Source: DASXQK01 sp963724385
Lineage (GTDB): Bacteria > Pseudomonadota > Alphaproteobacteria > Dongiales > Dongiaceae
DNA: 64,000 bases
Direction: 5' to 3'
Assembly (NCBI GenBank): GCA_963724385.1
Contig: CAVRUJ010000001.1
Coordinates: 434,001-498,000 of the forward strand
Position 1 is the stretch's first letter. Each line of letters begins with the position of its first letter. Positions 1 to 9,015 of this stretch are shown piece by piece. A program made the translations under genes and the position numbers. The notes beneath the pieces are model-generated. The model was not told the origin of the DNA, did no database searches, and was given only the letters and a program-made list of their open reading frames with translations.

Positions 1-149
1 TCAGCCAAGATCGCGGCAGCCCAGGCTCCCATGCGCAACCCTCCCGGACAGCCTCGCGCCGTTGTCTCTCAGCGGCATCATTCACCCGAGCGCGGCCGAT
101 GGCCTATGCTGATCGCCTCTTCACCAAGGGATCGGGAGGAACCGGCGTC

Positions 150-968
150 ATGCGTCTCAAGGACAAGGCCGTGCTGGTCACGGGGGGAAATTCCGGCATC
201 GGCCGGGGCATCGCGCACCGCATGGCGGCCGAGGGAGCCCGGGTCGCCATCACCGGGCGAGATCCGAAGAAGGGCGCCGATACGCTCGCGTCTCTCAAGG
301 CCGCGGGTGCGACGGCGGCGTTCTTCCCGGCCGACCTGGGCAACGAGGCGGATGCTCGCGGCGTGGTCGAGAAGGCGGGCGCCGAATTCGGCCGCCTCGA
401 TATCGTGGTCAACAATGCCGGGGCCGGCGCGCGCCGTTCCGGCGTGCTCGAAAGCGATCCGCCGGGTGAGCGCCTGCGCAAGCTCCTGCGGCCCAACCTG
501 GAAGCGGCCTACTACGTTTCGGCCCATGCGATGCCGCTCCTTGCCAAGGCGGGCAAGGCTGCGATCGTCAACATCTCCTCGACGGCGACGTTCCATGGCA
601 ACTGGGGCAACTACGGCATTGCCAAAGCGGCGGTGGAGGCGCTCACGCGCTCGCTGGCGGTAGAGGGCGCGCCCTTCGGCGTGCGCGCCAACAGCGTGTC
701 GCCCGGCTGGATCAAGACCGACGCCGTTTCCGGCAGCGGGGCGGCGGAGGAGTGGGAGAAGGGCGCCTCGCTGCTTGGGCGCATGGGGCGCCCGGACGAG
801 ATCGCCCGGGCGGTCGTGTTCCTCGCCTCCGAGGAGGCTTCATTCATCACCGGCACGACTTTGATCGTCGATGGAGGGCTCGTCATCACCGACTACCCCT
901 CGCTGCCCTGGCTCGAGGCCGTCGGCGCCTCGCGGCTGTTCGCTGGTCTTGCCGGCAAACCCGGCTAA
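150..968 (+). CDS. SDR-family NAD(P)-dependent oxidoreductase
   Basis: Classical short-chain dehydrogenase/reductase of 272 residues. The N-terminal Rossmann motif TGGNSGIG (residues 11-18), the NNAG motif and the catalytic NYGIAK (YxxxK) with its upstream ISS serine are all present, and the C-terminal IVDGG closes the fold. The ATG at 150 is chosen because GGGAGGA lies about 9 bases upstream and the protein starts directly before the first beta strand; an in-frame ATG at 99 adds 17 unlikely residues. It faces the exopolysaccharide locus tail-to-tail with the CpsD-like gene and nothing links it to that locus. The substrate cannot be read from the sequence. Confidence 0.9.
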   Translation: MRLKDKAVLVTGGNSGIGRGIAHRMAAEGARVAITGRDPKKGADTLASLKAAGATAAFFPADLGNEADARGVVEKAGAEFGRLDIVVNNAGAGARRSGVLESDPPGERLRKLLRPNLEAAYYVSAHAMPLLAKAGKAAIVNISSTATFHGNWGNYGIAKAAVEALTRSLAVEGAPFGVRANSVSPGWIKTDAVSGSGAAEEWEKGASLLGRMGRPDEIARAVVFLASEEASFITGTTLIVDGGLVITDYPSLPWLEAVGASRLFAGLAGKPG

Positions 969-1657
969 AACCGCCGCTCGATGGCGCGGGGGATGCGCTG
1001 CCGGCGCTTGTTGAGCACCACGCCGCAGAGCCGGCCCTCGGCAGCCTCCAAGCTGCGTCGGGCCTGTGCGACCGCGCTTGCCCGGGTCTTCTCGGCCTCG
1101 ACCACGAGCAGCACGCCGCCGGTGCGCCGGGCCAGCGCTACCGCCGTCACGTCGGTCAGCACGGGCGGCGCGTCGACGATGACGAACTGGGCGAAGCGCA
1201 TGGCCTGGGCGAAAAGCCGGTCGAGGTCGCTATCGTTGAACAGCAGCCCCGCATTGCCGCCGCCGGTGGAAAGGCTGGCGCGATAGAGGGAGGGGATGCG
1301 CCGGTCGGGATCGACGGCGCGCTCGAAGGGCATCGCGCTGCCGGCCACAGCTTCGAGGCCTTCGGGTGCCGCTTCCTCGCAGGCAGCCGCGATCAGCAGC
1401 ACGCTCTGCCCGAGATCGCCGGCGACGACGGACGCAAGCTCGCCGGCAACCGTCGAGACGCCCTCGCCATGCACCGCGCTGGTGATCTCGAGGATCCGGG
1501 GGCGGTCGCCCGTCATCATCGTCGTCACGGCGTGATACAGATGCAGCAAGTCGCCGCGGTCGATCAGCCTGGCGCTGCGCGTAGGCGCGATCGAACGCAA
1601 CGGGGGAACGGCGGCGGGAACGCGGCGGCGCAGTGGCGAGGGATTGATCAACGTCAT
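965..1657 (-). CDS. CpsD/CapB-type tyrosine-kinase-like protein with degenerate ATP site
   Basis: Cytoplasmic partner of a Wzc/GumC-type chain-length protein in exopolysaccharide synthesis, encoded apart from its membrane partner at 21699-23153. About 230 residues from the ATG at 1657, which has GGAGAG upstream; an ATG at 1717 is possible but has no clear ribosome site. The P-loop region reads HGEGVST (residues 63-69), with Val67 where BY-kinases have Lys. Walker A' reads VLLIAAACEE instead of the usual LLIDxD. Walker B (FVIVDAPPV) remains. The C-terminus is arginine-rich and has no tyrosine cluster. By family this is a BY-kinase, but the missing lysine and aspartates suggest an inactive regulatory version. 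Its stop overlaps the end of the SDR gene by 4 bp. Confidence 0.82.
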   Translation of the reverse strand: MTLINPSPLRRRVPAAVPPLRSIAPTRSARLIDRGDLLHLYHAVTTMMTGDRPRILEITSAVHGEGVSTVAGELASVVAGDLGQSVLLIAAACEEAAPEGLEAVAGSAMPFERAVDPDRRIPSLYRASLSTGGGNAGLLFNDSDLDRLFAQAMRFAQFVIVDAPPVLTDVTAVALARRTGGVLLVVEAEKTRASAVAQARRSLEAAEGRLCGVVLNKRRQRIPRAIERRF

Positions 1658-2044
1658 GGCCGGCAACTCTCCATGAACCCCGGGGATTGGCGTCAGCGAA
1701 GGGTAGGCCGCTCTCATAAAGGCACTGTTAATCGGGCACTCGCATCGTGTGGCAATTTTAAGCGGGATGGCGGAGTGCCGGTTCGGGCGACCGATCCCTT
1801 TGAGGAGTCCCTGGCGTCGGACGCAAGGCAGCGGCGCCGGATCCGCCGGCCGGACGCTTAACGATTCTTAGGCAATTCTCGTCATATTGAAGATACGGGC
1901 AGCGGGGTTCGGCATGATGCCGCAAGGTCGGGCTTTTCCAATTTCGATTCGGTCAGCATCAAGAGTCTCCGCAACATTTTCGCGCCGCACGCCGGTGCCG
2001 ACGACCGGCGCCAGTTTTCGCTGAGGCAAGCCGGGAGGGCGAAC
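1658..2044. other. Intergenic region between divergent cpsD-like and heparinase-like genes
   Basis: No convincing gene is seen on either strand. It should hold the two divergent promoters. AT-richer patches near 1730-1760 and 1858-1895 are the likeliest promoter positions. I could not define a -35/-10 pair with confidence, and the palindromic site found in two other divergent promoters of this locus is not present here as a full copy. Confidence 0.5.
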
Positions 2045-4036
2045 ATGACTCTTCCCTGGCATCTCAAGCGTCTCAGCCGGATGGGGCCGCGAGAGCTCGC
2101 GGGGCGTCTGCGCGACGAGGCGCTGAAGGCGTCCTGGCGTCGCCTGAAAGACAGGCCGGCGACCTCCGAGGACCAACCGGCCGCGTTCGCCGAGATTCCC
2201 GTGGCCCCGGCCGATCTCGCCGCCGCGATCGACATCGGCGGCCTGACTGCCGCTGCCGAGCGCCTGCTCGCGGGCCGGCTGCCGCTGTTCGGCCGCGACG
2301 TGAAGCTGCCGCAGGCGGCCGAGGATTGGTTCCTCGATCCCGATACGGGCACGCGCGCGCCGATGTCGGACTATGCCTTCGACATCGACATGCGCGATCC
2401 GGCCGTGGTGGGAAACCACAAATTCCTGCTCGAGCCCTCGCGCCTTCAGCAAGCGAGCCTGCTGGCCTCCGCCTGGTTCGTCACCGGGCACGAGCCATTC
2501 GCCGAGCTGGCGACGGCACAGCTTCACTCCTGGTGGCAGGCAAATCCCTTCCTCAGCGGCATTCATTGGACGAGCGGCATCGAACTGGGCCTGCGGCTGG
2601 TCGCGATCGCCTGGACGCGCCGGTTGCTGAAGGGCTGGCCCGGCGCCGGCACGGCCATCGAGGATTCGGCCATCGCCCGAGCCCAGATCCACTGGCATCA
2701 GCAGTATCTTGCGACGTTCGGCAGCCGCGGGTCCTCGGCCAACAACCATCGGCTTGCCGAGCTGCTCGGGCTCTATGTCGGGGCTTCCGCCTTCCCCTGG
2801 TATGCCGAGAGCGGCGCCTGGCGCGCTCGCGCGCTCGCCGAACTCGAGGCCGAGGCGGAGCGCCAGATCTTCGCGGACGGCCTCAGCCGCGAGCAGGCCA
2901 GCGACTACCACGGCTTCGTTCTCGAAATGCTGATGACCGCCGCCGCGGAAGACCTGGCCGCCGAACGTCCGCCGGCGCCGCGACTCCTCGCCGCCATCGC
3001 CCGCATGGCCGACGCCTGGGCCGCGATCCTCGATTGCCGCCTGAGACCGCCGCGCCAGGGCGACAGCGACGAGGCCCATGCCCTGTTGCTCGATCCGGTC
3101 GACCGCGACCGGCGGCCCGAATCGCTGCTCGCGGCAGCGGCGGCCATCGTCGGGCCGGCGCCCTGGTGGCCGCAGCTGGGCGCGGACATCCGCAGCAGCC
3201 TGTTCACCGTGCTCGCCCGCCGGCAATCCTCGGCCGACTTGCGGCCGGTGTGGCGGGCCAACCGGCGGCCGAGCCTGTTCGCGGATGCCGGCCTCGCACT
3301 GCTGCGCGACGTCGAGCCCCGGGCGGACGAGCTCTGGTGCCGCTGCGACCACGGCCCCCACGGCTTCCTCTCGATCGCCGCCCATGCCCACGCCGACGCC
3401 CTTTCCATCGAGCTGCGCCATGCCGGCGTCGATCTGTTCGCCGATCCCGGCACTTATTGCTATCTGACGGAGCTCGATGCCCGGCGCTATTTCCGCTCGA
3501 CCCTCGCCCACAACACGCTGGAGATCGGCGGTCTGGATCAAGCGCGCTGGGGCGGGCCGTTCCTTTGGCTTGACGTCCCAAGGGCGGAGCTCCTGGAGGT
3601 GAAGGGCCTCGAAAGCGGACCGGTCGCCCGCTGGACGGCGCGCCAAGCGGGCTATGCCAGGCAGCCGGGAAACCCCATCCACGAGCGCAGCGTTTGTCTC
3701 GATCGCGAGCAGCGCATAGTCGCGGTGGAAGACTGCGTGCGCGGCAGAGGCCGGTTCCCGGTCCGTCTCGCCTTTCACCTCGGCCCGACGGTGGAGGCGT
3801 TGCTCGATCCGGACGGCGCCGACCTCGCCTGGCCGGCCGAGGACGGCACGCGTCGCGCGCGCCTGAGCTTGCCCACCCCGCTCACCTGGCGCGCCTGGCG
3901 GGGCTCGCAGGAGCCCATGCTCGGCTGGTACTCGCCGGGTTTCGGCGAAAAGCTGCCGGCGACCAGCCTGGTAGGGGAGGGCTCGGTGGATGCGGATCAG
4001 ATGCTGAGAACCGTCCTGACGATCGGCGGTTCCTAG
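2045..4036 (+). CDS. Heparinase II/III family protein (polysaccharide lyase-like)
   Basis: A 663-residue protein with the two-part layout of heparinase II/III-like proteins: an alpha-helical toroid in the N-terminal half and a beta-sandwich C-terminal half. The family's signature is visible around residues 445-460 (AAHAHADALSIEL), followed by an FADPGTYCY segment and RSTLAHNTLEIGG. These proteins cleave or remodel uronate-containing polysaccharides, and this copy sits at the edge of an exopolysaccharide locus that also encodes a sugar 6-dehydrogenase, so it may act on the locus's own polymer. No obvious signal peptide is seen. The ATG at 2045 follows a GGGAGGG stretch. The substrate is not predictable here. 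Confidence 0.88.
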   Translation: MTLPWHLKRLSRMGPRELAGRLRDEALKASWRRLKDRPATSEDQPAAFAEIPVAPADLAAAIDIGGLTAAAERLLAGRLPLFGRDVKLPQAAEDWFLDPDTGTRAPMSDYAFDIDMRDPAVVGNHKFLLEPSRLQQASLLASAWFVTGHEPFAELATAQLHSWWQANPFLSGIHWTSGIELGLRLVAIAWTRRLLKGWPGAGTAIEDSAIARAQIHWHQQYLATFGSRGSSANNHRLAELLGLYVGASAFPWYAESGAWRARALAELEAEAERQIFADGLSREQASDYHGFVLEMLMTAAAEDLAAERPPAPRLLAAIARMADAWAAILDCRLRPPRQGDSDEAHALLLDPVDRDRRPESLLAAAAAIVGPAPWWPQLGADIRSSLFTVLARRQSSADLRPVWRANRRPSLFADAGLALLRDVEPRADELWCRCDHGPHGFLSIAAHAHADALSIELRHAGVDLFADPGTYCYLTELDARRYFRSTLAHNTLEIGGLDQARWGGPFLWLDVPRAELLEVKGLESGPVARWTARQAGYARQPGNPIHERSVCLDREQRIVAVEDCVRGRGRFPVRLAFHLGPTVEALLDPDGADLAWPAEDGTRRARLSLPTPLTWRAWRGSQEPMLGWYSPGFGEKLPATSLVGEGSVDADQMLRTVLTIGGS

Positions 4037-4072
4037 AGCATGTTTCGATCCGATTGAATCGAAGCATGCTCT
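4035..4072 (+). terminator. Stem-loop after the heparinase-like gene, first half of a palindrome pair
   Basis: AGAGCATGTTTCGAT (4035-4049) pairs with ATCGAAGCATGCTCT (4058-4072) with one G-T mismatch around an 8-base loop. The stem begins inside the TAG stop codon. No long T tract follows, so it may act as a factor-assisted terminator or simply be a dispersed palindromic element; similar sequences recur in alphaproteobacterial intergenic regions. Confidence 0.7.
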
Positions 4073-4090
4073 AAATTCCTTGGTCTGGCC

Positions 4091-4133
4091 GCATTTTCTA
4101 CGCCGAACCGGTGCCCACTTCGGCGGAAAATGC
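4091..4133. repeat. Dispersed alphaproteobacterial palindromic element
   Basis: GCATTTTCTACGCCGAA at 4091-4107 is complementary, with a small bulge, to TTCGGCGGAAAATGC at 4119-4133, enclosing CCGGTGCCCAC. This layout, and its pairing with the stem-loop at 4035-4072, matches a repeat type I know from many rhizobial-type genomes. It lies between two convergent genes. Confidence 0.65.
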
Positions 4134-4134
4134 T

Positions 4135-4644
4135 TTAGTCGCTGCTTTGGCCCCTCGCGCCGGCGAGCCGCTCGTCGATGGCAAAGGTGAGCAGCAAGCC
4201 GATGGCGCCGGCGACCGCGTAGGTGACGAGGCCGGCGAGAAGCCTGAGAAGCCATAGATAGAGGCCGGGATCGCTCGCCCGCACGCTCCTCCACCAATGG
4301 ACGAACCATTGCCCGGCGGCATCGGCGCCGAACCAAGCGGTGATCCAGGGGAACAGAAGGGCGAACAAAATCCAGATGACGACCGAGACCCGGAGATCCC
4401 GTCTGGTGAGGCCGATGCCAACCGGCGCCCAGCCCATGGCGAGCGCAACCGCCAGGCCCAGGATGGCGAGCACCGGCGCGGCCACGGCCGTCCACAGCAT
4501 GACAGTCCAATAGCCCCCGAAATCGCGCGCATAGACCAAGCCGAGCAGAAGGCCCGCCGCGAAGAGCAGTCCCGAGCCCATCATCGCCACGCGCCTGAAT
4601 TCCCGATAGCCCGCCGCCGTGCTCACGACTTTCGGCCCCTCCAA
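4135..4644 (-). CDS. Small integral membrane protein of unknown function
   Basis: A 169-residue protein with four strongly hydrophobic stretches, near residues 20-40, 45-70, 85-105 and 135-160. The third contains WILFALLFPWITAWF. I do not recognise a family or a catalytic motif. It lies convergent to the heparinase-like gene, separated by the palindromic element, and head-on behind the fatty-acid hydroxylase-like gene, so it may be an accessory membrane component of the locus, but nothing in the sequence fixes that. Confidence 0.6.
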   Translation of the reverse strand: MEGPKVVSTAAGYREFRRVAMMGSGLLFAAGLLLGLVYARDFGGYWTVMLWTAVAAPVLAILGLAVALAMGWAPVGIGLTRRDLRVSVVIWILFALLFPWITAWFGADAAGQWFVHWWRSVRASDPGLYLWLLRLLAGLVTYAVAGAIGLLLTFAIDERLAGARGQSSD

Positions 4645-4705
4645 GCGGGCCGATCATAGCGCCGGCGAGGGCGCCTGTCGCAGATTCAATTTTTCCGACG
4701 CTGCC

Positions 4706-5812
4706 TCAGCTTCCGCGCACCGGTGCCTTGCGCCATCGCAGGAGCGCCGCAAGCTGGACCAGGAACTCCCGATAGTCCCGCCACATATCGGGCAGGATCC
4801 AGGCGCCCTGCCGATAAGGCTCGGCGACGCCGATGGCGACCCTCTGGCTGCCACCATCCTGCCAGGTCCCGAAGAGACGGTCCCAGACCGGGAAGAGGCT
4901 CAGATTGCTGGCGCGCCCGCCCGGGTTGAGTCGGTGGTGAAAGCGATGACCGATGGGGGACTGCAGCAGCCAGCGCCCGATCCACCCGAAGTCGGAATCG
5001 ATGCGGGAATGTATGATGAAACGCAGGATCGTCGCGCCGAAAGCCGTTCCGGCGATCAGGCTCGGCGGGGCATTTACCACCGCGAGGGGCAGGGTCATGG
5101 CGATGACCCGGGAGAATGTGGCCGGATGCACGCGCATCGACGTCAGGATATGGAACTCGTCGGCGCCGTGGTGGTAGCGATGAATGGGCCAGAAATACCG
5201 GCTGTGCTCGAGCCGATGCTGCCAGTAGTCCCAGAACGTCACGAGCAGGAAATAGCCGGTGTATTGAATCAGAAGAGGCAGGCCCTCCAGGGAAAGCGAG
5301 ATGCCAGCCCGCTCTCGTAGCCAATCGTGCAGCCAGCCTCCGGTGACGAGCGCCACGCCAAAGGTGAAACCGACCTTGGGGATGTCGAGCAAATGGACGT
5401 GCCAGAGGGCAAAACAGACGAAATCCGAGCGCCCCGACGCGGAGCGGCCGCGGAGAAGGCTGTGCAGCGAACTCCGCTCCCAGCCGACCGCGACGAGCTC
5501 GAGTGCGAAAACCGCCGGCGTGACGAGCGCGGTCAGGATGGCGGCTTCAAGGACCCTCACCCGCAGCTGCTCGAACACGAAGCTGTGGCCCAGGATCGTC
5601 ACGACAACCCGGTCGTCTACGTTCCTGCTGATGAGCCAGCAAAGGAAGACGGCGCACAGGTAATAGCCTATGAAGCCGAGCAGCAGGCGTTGCCTCGTCT
5701 CGCGGAATGCCTGCGACGCCGGCGTCCCTGCTCCCGTCGGCGGGTCTATCGCCGCGCCGAGGACCTGCCGCGCCACCCCCAGCGACGGTGGGGCAGTTCC
5801 GATGTTGCGCAA
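4706..5812 (-). CDS. Fatty acid hydroxylase / sterol desaturase family membrane protein
   Basis: Membrane di-iron oxygenase family. The three histidine clusters are present in order: HRLEH, then HRYHHGADEFH, then HRFHHRLNPGG, among hydrophobic segments. The reading frame is open far upstream into the glycosylphosphotransferase gene but has no ATG; a TTG at 5812 preceded by AGAGGGGGCC is the best start and gives 368 residues. It sits 29 bp downstream of the glycosyltransferase initiator gene, so probably in the same transcript. By family it hydroxylates or desaturates a lipid; in this locus it might modify a lipid carrier or a membrane lipid, which is inference. Confidence 0.82.
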   Translation of the reverse strand: MRNIGTAPPSLGVARQVLGAAIDPPTGAGTPASQAFRETRQRLLLGFIGYYLCAVFLCWLISRNVDDRVVVTILGHSFVFEQLRVRVLEAAILTALVTPAVFALELVAVGWERSSLHSLLRGRSASGRSDFVCFALWHVHLLDIPKVGFTFGVALVTGGWLHDWLRERAGISLSLEGLPLLIQYTGYFLLVTFWDYWQHRLEHSRYFWPIHRYHHGADEFHILTSMRVHPATFSRVIAMTLPLAVVNAPPSLIAGTAFGATILRFIIHSRIDSDFGWIGRWLLQSPIGHRFHHRLNPGGRASNLSLFPVWDRLFGTWQDGGSQRVAIGVAEPYRQGAWILPDMWRDYREFLVQLAALLRWRKAPVRGS

Positions 5813-5841
5813 GCCGGCCCCCTCTGACGACCCCGAACTCG

Positions 5842-7437
5842 CTAGTACGCGTTTTTTCCCCCGATGACGGTGATCAAGGTGAGAGCCATGATCTTCACGT
5901 CGAACCACAGGGACCAGTTGTCGATGTAGTGCAGATCGTGCTCCACGCGGAGCATCATCTTGGCCACCGTTTCGGTTTCGCCGCGGTAGCCGCAGACCTG
6001 GGCCCAGCCGGTGATTCCCGGCCTGACGCGATGACGGGCGGCATAGCCGGCGACGATGGATTCCATCGGGCGATCGCCCTCTTCCGGCCAGAGCTCGGAA
6101 GCCCGCGTCCACATGGGATGCGGACGCGGCCCCACCAGCGACATCTCTCCGCGCAGCACGTTGAGGAGCTGGGGCAGTTCGTCCAGGCTGGTCCGCCGGA
6201 GGAAGCCGCCGATCCGGGTCACGCGCCGGTCGAAACGGCTTGCCTGGCGCAAGCCGGCGCCGGGATCGGCGGAAACCGTCATGGTGCGGAACTTGAACAC
6301 TTCGAAGGGGTGGCCGTTGAAGCCCAGCCGCTTCTGGCGGAACAGCACCGGTCCGGGGCTGTCCAGGCGAATCAGCAGGGCGATCATCGCCATGCTGGGC
6401 AATGCCGCCAGGAGCGCCAGGCTGCCGAGGAATCGGTCGAACAGGCTCTTCACGAACAGGTCCCAGTCGGAAATGGGCTTGTCGCGCAAGACCGGCATGA
6501 CGGCCAGCAGGTCTTGCCCCATCCTGCCGAGGCCTGATCGCCAAAGCATTGGCTCCGGCGCCAGGCGAATCGGAACCGGCAAATGGCCGAGTCGCTCGAC
6601 CACGCCCATGATCCGCGCCTCGGCTGACCAGGGCAGCGCGATCACGACCTCGTCGATCCCTTCCTCGCGCACGTAGTCGGCCAGCTCATCGAGGCCGCCG
6701 AGAGAGGGCACGCCGCCCAACAGGCCGCTGGTCGCCTTCTGGCGCTCGTCAAAATAGCCTTTGACCGAGAAATGGTCCTTGCAGGACTGGGCAGCGGCGA
6801 TGAAACCCACCGCAGGCGCGTCATTGCCGACGACGACGATCTGCTTCGCCAGCCAGCCCCGACGGGCCGCCCGCTCGGCATAGCCGGCGGCGATCGCATG
6901 CAGCGCCGCCACCATGGCGGCGGAACTCGCCAGCCAGGTCGACGCCACACGCAACATCTCGCCGCGAGGACCATATCCCTCGGCGCCGAGCAGCAGCGCC
7001 GCGGCGCCCAGCGCCGCCAGCTCTGCCAAGCCGAGCGCCGCGAGCGTCTTCAGCAGGACCGGCAGGGAGTCGCTGCGCCGGCGCAGGTCGATGGCGGCGA
7101 TGGAGCCGCGCAGCAGGGCGAACATCCCCGCCGCCGCGAAGGCGATGCTGGCCGTCTGGCCGGCCCAGGCAGCTTGCCCGATCGGCCGATGGAGGACCGC
7201 GCTCAGCACGCCGACAAGCGCGACGGCGAGGCTCTGGGCGAAGAGCAGCGCCAGCGCAAGCGGGAGCGGCGAAGCCGGCAGGCTGCGCCGCAACAGGCGC
7301 GGCGCGGCCACGGTCAACGCGGTCGGTTGCGATTGGAATTCGGATCTGAGAGGCCTCTCGAGCAACGCCATGGCTCTCTGGCGCATCCGCGACAGACGCG
7401 CAACGTGACGTGGACTCTCTCGTTCGCTGATCATCAT
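5842..7437 (-). CDS. Exopolysaccharide polyprenyl glycosylphosphotransferase (WcaJ-like initiator)
   Basis: Initiates repeat-unit synthesis by moving a sugar-1-phosphate from a nucleotide sugar onto undecaprenyl phosphate at the inner membrane. The 531 residues show several N-terminal membrane segments, a central nucleotide-binding-like domain (QIVVVGNDAPAVGFI) and the C-terminal catalytic domain with DSPGPVLFRQKRLGFNG, FKFRTM, FLRRTSLDELPQ and GEMSLVGPRP. Length and order match undecaprenyl-phosphate glucose phosphotransferases of the large PHPT type. The downstream fatty-acid hydroxylase-like gene follows closely. The sugar transferred (glucose or galactose most often) cannot be read directly. 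Confidence 0.92.
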   Translation of the reverse strand: MMISERESPRHVARLSRMRQRAMALLERPLRSEFQSQPTALTVAAPRLLRRSLPASPLPLALALLFAQSLAVALVGVLSAVLHRPIGQAAWAGQTASIAFAAAGMFALLRGSIAAIDLRRRSDSLPVLLKTLAALGLAELAALGAAALLLGAEGYGPRGEMLRVASTWLASSAAMVAALHAIAAGYAERAARRGWLAKQIVVVGNDAPAVGFIAAAQSCKDHFSVKGYFDERQKATSGLLGGVPSLGGLDELADYVREEGIDEVVIALPWSAEARIMGVVERLGHLPVPIRLAPEPMLWRSGLGRMGQDLLAVMPVLRDKPISDWDLFVKSLFDRFLGSLALLAALPSMAMIALLIRLDSPGPVLFRQKRLGFNGHPFEVFKFRTMTVSADPGAGLRQASRFDRRVTRIGGFLRRTSLDELPQLLNVLRGEMSLVGPRPHPMWTRASELWPEEGDRPMESIVAGYAARHRVRPGITGWAQVCGYRGETETVAKMMLRVEHDLHYIDNWSLWFDVKIMALTLITVIGGKNAY

Positions 7438-7655
7438 CGGTGCATCCCCGCGAATTTCGGTCAGCGAGCCGGCGACGTTTCAGACGCCGACTATTGGTAA
7501 GTTCGAAGGGTTAAGAATTGGCAATCGGTGGATCGCGCGAAGCGGCACCGATCCGAGGATCGGGCCTTATCGCCGGTGATAATTTTGTGGCTGCCTTCGG
7601 CCACGACGGCGGCGCTTAGTCGCTTCGGTCGACGCGGTCCGCCGGCCATGCGCGC

Positions 7656-8969
7656 TCACCAGCAGGCGCCGTCGTAGAGCGCGTGCCGGCGCAGCTCGGC
7701 ATCATGGCCCGCGAGATCCACCACGTGATGGTCGGGCCTGAGCCGCGGCAACAAATCGCGAAAGGCCGGATGAGCGGCGCCGACGACGACGACATCGCTG
7801 CCGCCGAGTGCATCGTCCAGATCGCCGACCAGGAGTCGCGAGAGATGTGGCAGATGCTGCATCGCAAATCGCCGGTTGCTGCCGATGAGGCGCGAGATTT
7901 CCAGATCCCGGTCGAAAATGCGCAGCTCGAAGCCCTTGCCCAGAAGCCGCTCGGCCAGTTCGACCAGCGGGCTTTCCCGGAGGTCGTCGGTATCGGGCTT
8001 GAAGGTGAGGCCGAGCATGGCGACCCGTCGTCGCCCGTTGCGGCCGATGGCCGCCATCGCCCGATCGATCTGCTGCTGGTTGGCGGCGATCGTGGCATCG
8101 AGGAGCGGGCTTGCCACGTCGTGGCGCTTGGCGTGATAGCGCAACGCGCGCAGGTCCTTGGGCAGGCAGGATCCCCCGAAGGCAAAGCCGGGCTTGAGAT
8201 AGGCAGGCGAAATATTGAGCTTGCGGTCGGAGCAGAGAATCTTCATCACCGCCCGCCCGTCGATCCCCGACGCCTTGCAGATGCTGCCGATCTCGTTGGC
8301 GAAGCTGACCTTGAGGGCGTGCCAACAGTTGTTCGCATACTTGACCGCCTCGGCGGTGGCAAGGTCCACCAGATGCAGCTCGGCGCCATTGCCCTGGTTG
8401 AGCTGCTTCAAGGCCTCGGCGGTGCGCTGATCGAGAGCGCCGATGACCGCCGCCGCCGGCCGGCGGTAGTCGTCGACGGCGGAGCCTTCGCGCAGGAACT
8501 CGGGATGGTAGGCAAGGCCGAAGTCGATCCCGGGCTCCTTGCCCGAGGCGTTGCGCAGCATCGGGATCACTCTGTCGCGCGTCACGCCGGGCAGGACGGT
8601 GCTGCGGACCACGAGCATGTGGGGCGCTGTCTTGTGCTGGAGAGCCTTGGCGATGTCCTCGCAGACCTGGAGCACGAAACTCAGATCCAGGTCGCCGTTG
8701 TGCCGGCTCGGCGTGCCGACGCACACGAAGCTGAGCTCGGTCGCAAGAACCGCCTCGCCGGCGTCGGTGGTGGCTCTGAGGGCCCGGCGCGCCACGGCGC
8801 GTTCGATCAGGGCCGGAACGCCGGGTTCGCTGATCGGCGTTTCGCCCGCATTGATCGCGCGCACCTTGTCGGCCGAGATGTCCACGGCGACGATCTCGTG
8901 CCCGTCCTCGGCCAGGCAGGCGGCGACGACGGTTCCGACATATCCGATTCCGAATACGCTCACTCGCAT
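7656..8969 (-). CDS. Nucleotide-sugar 6-dehydrogenase, AlgD-like (GDP-mannose/UDP-glucose dehydrogenase family)
   Basis: Oxidises a nucleotide sugar to the uronic acid form using two NAD+. The 437 residues start with the Rossmann motif GIGYVGTVVAACLA. They contain the family's GTPSRHNGDLDL, YHPEFLREGSAV and ANNCWHALKVSFANEIG segments and the catalytic GGSCLPKD loop with Cys268, the same number as the catalytic cysteine of Pseudomonas AlgD. The ANNxWHALKVxFANEIG form resembles GDP-mannose dehydrogenase more than UDP-glucose dehydrogenase, but this is not proof. It implies that the exopolysaccharide carries an acidic sugar. Confidence 0.92.
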   Translation of the reverse strand: MRVSVFGIGYVGTVVAACLAEDGHEIVAVDISADKVRAINAGETPISEPGVPALIERAVARRALRATTDAGEAVLATELSFVCVGTPSRHNGDLDLSFVLQVCEDIAKALQHKTAPHMLVVRSTVLPGVTRDRVIPMLRNASGKEPGIDFGLAYHPEFLREGSAVDDYRRPAAAVIGALDQRTAEALKQLNQGNGAELHLVDLATAEAVKYANNCWHALKVSFANEIGSICKASGIDGRAVMKILCSDRKLNISPAYLKPGFAFGGSCLPKDLRALRYHAKRHDVASPLLDATIAANQQQIDRAMAAIGRNGRRRVAMLGLTFKPDTDDLRESPLVELAERLLGKGFELRIFDRDLEISRLIGSNRRFAMQHLPHLSRLLVGDLDDALGGSDVVVVGAAHPAFRDLLPRLRPDHHVVDLAGHDAELRRHALYDGACW

Positions 8970-9015
8970 GGCGCCGGACCTCGCGTTGAAGATGGAAGGA
9001 AGCGGAGCGACGGCC

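Noticed and set aside
1868..4657. A 929-codon open frame opposite the heparinase-like gene
   Set aside because: It is a GC-rich antisense shadow: composition is arginine, glycine and alanine rich, no domain is visible, and the plus-strand gene explains the sequence.
4706..6544. A 612-codon minus-strand open frame that could be read as one long fused protein
   Set aside because: Its upstream half lies antisense-frame within the glycosylphosphotransferase gene, has no homologous features, and a TTG with a good ribosome site at 5812 starts the real fatty-acid hydroxylase-like gene.
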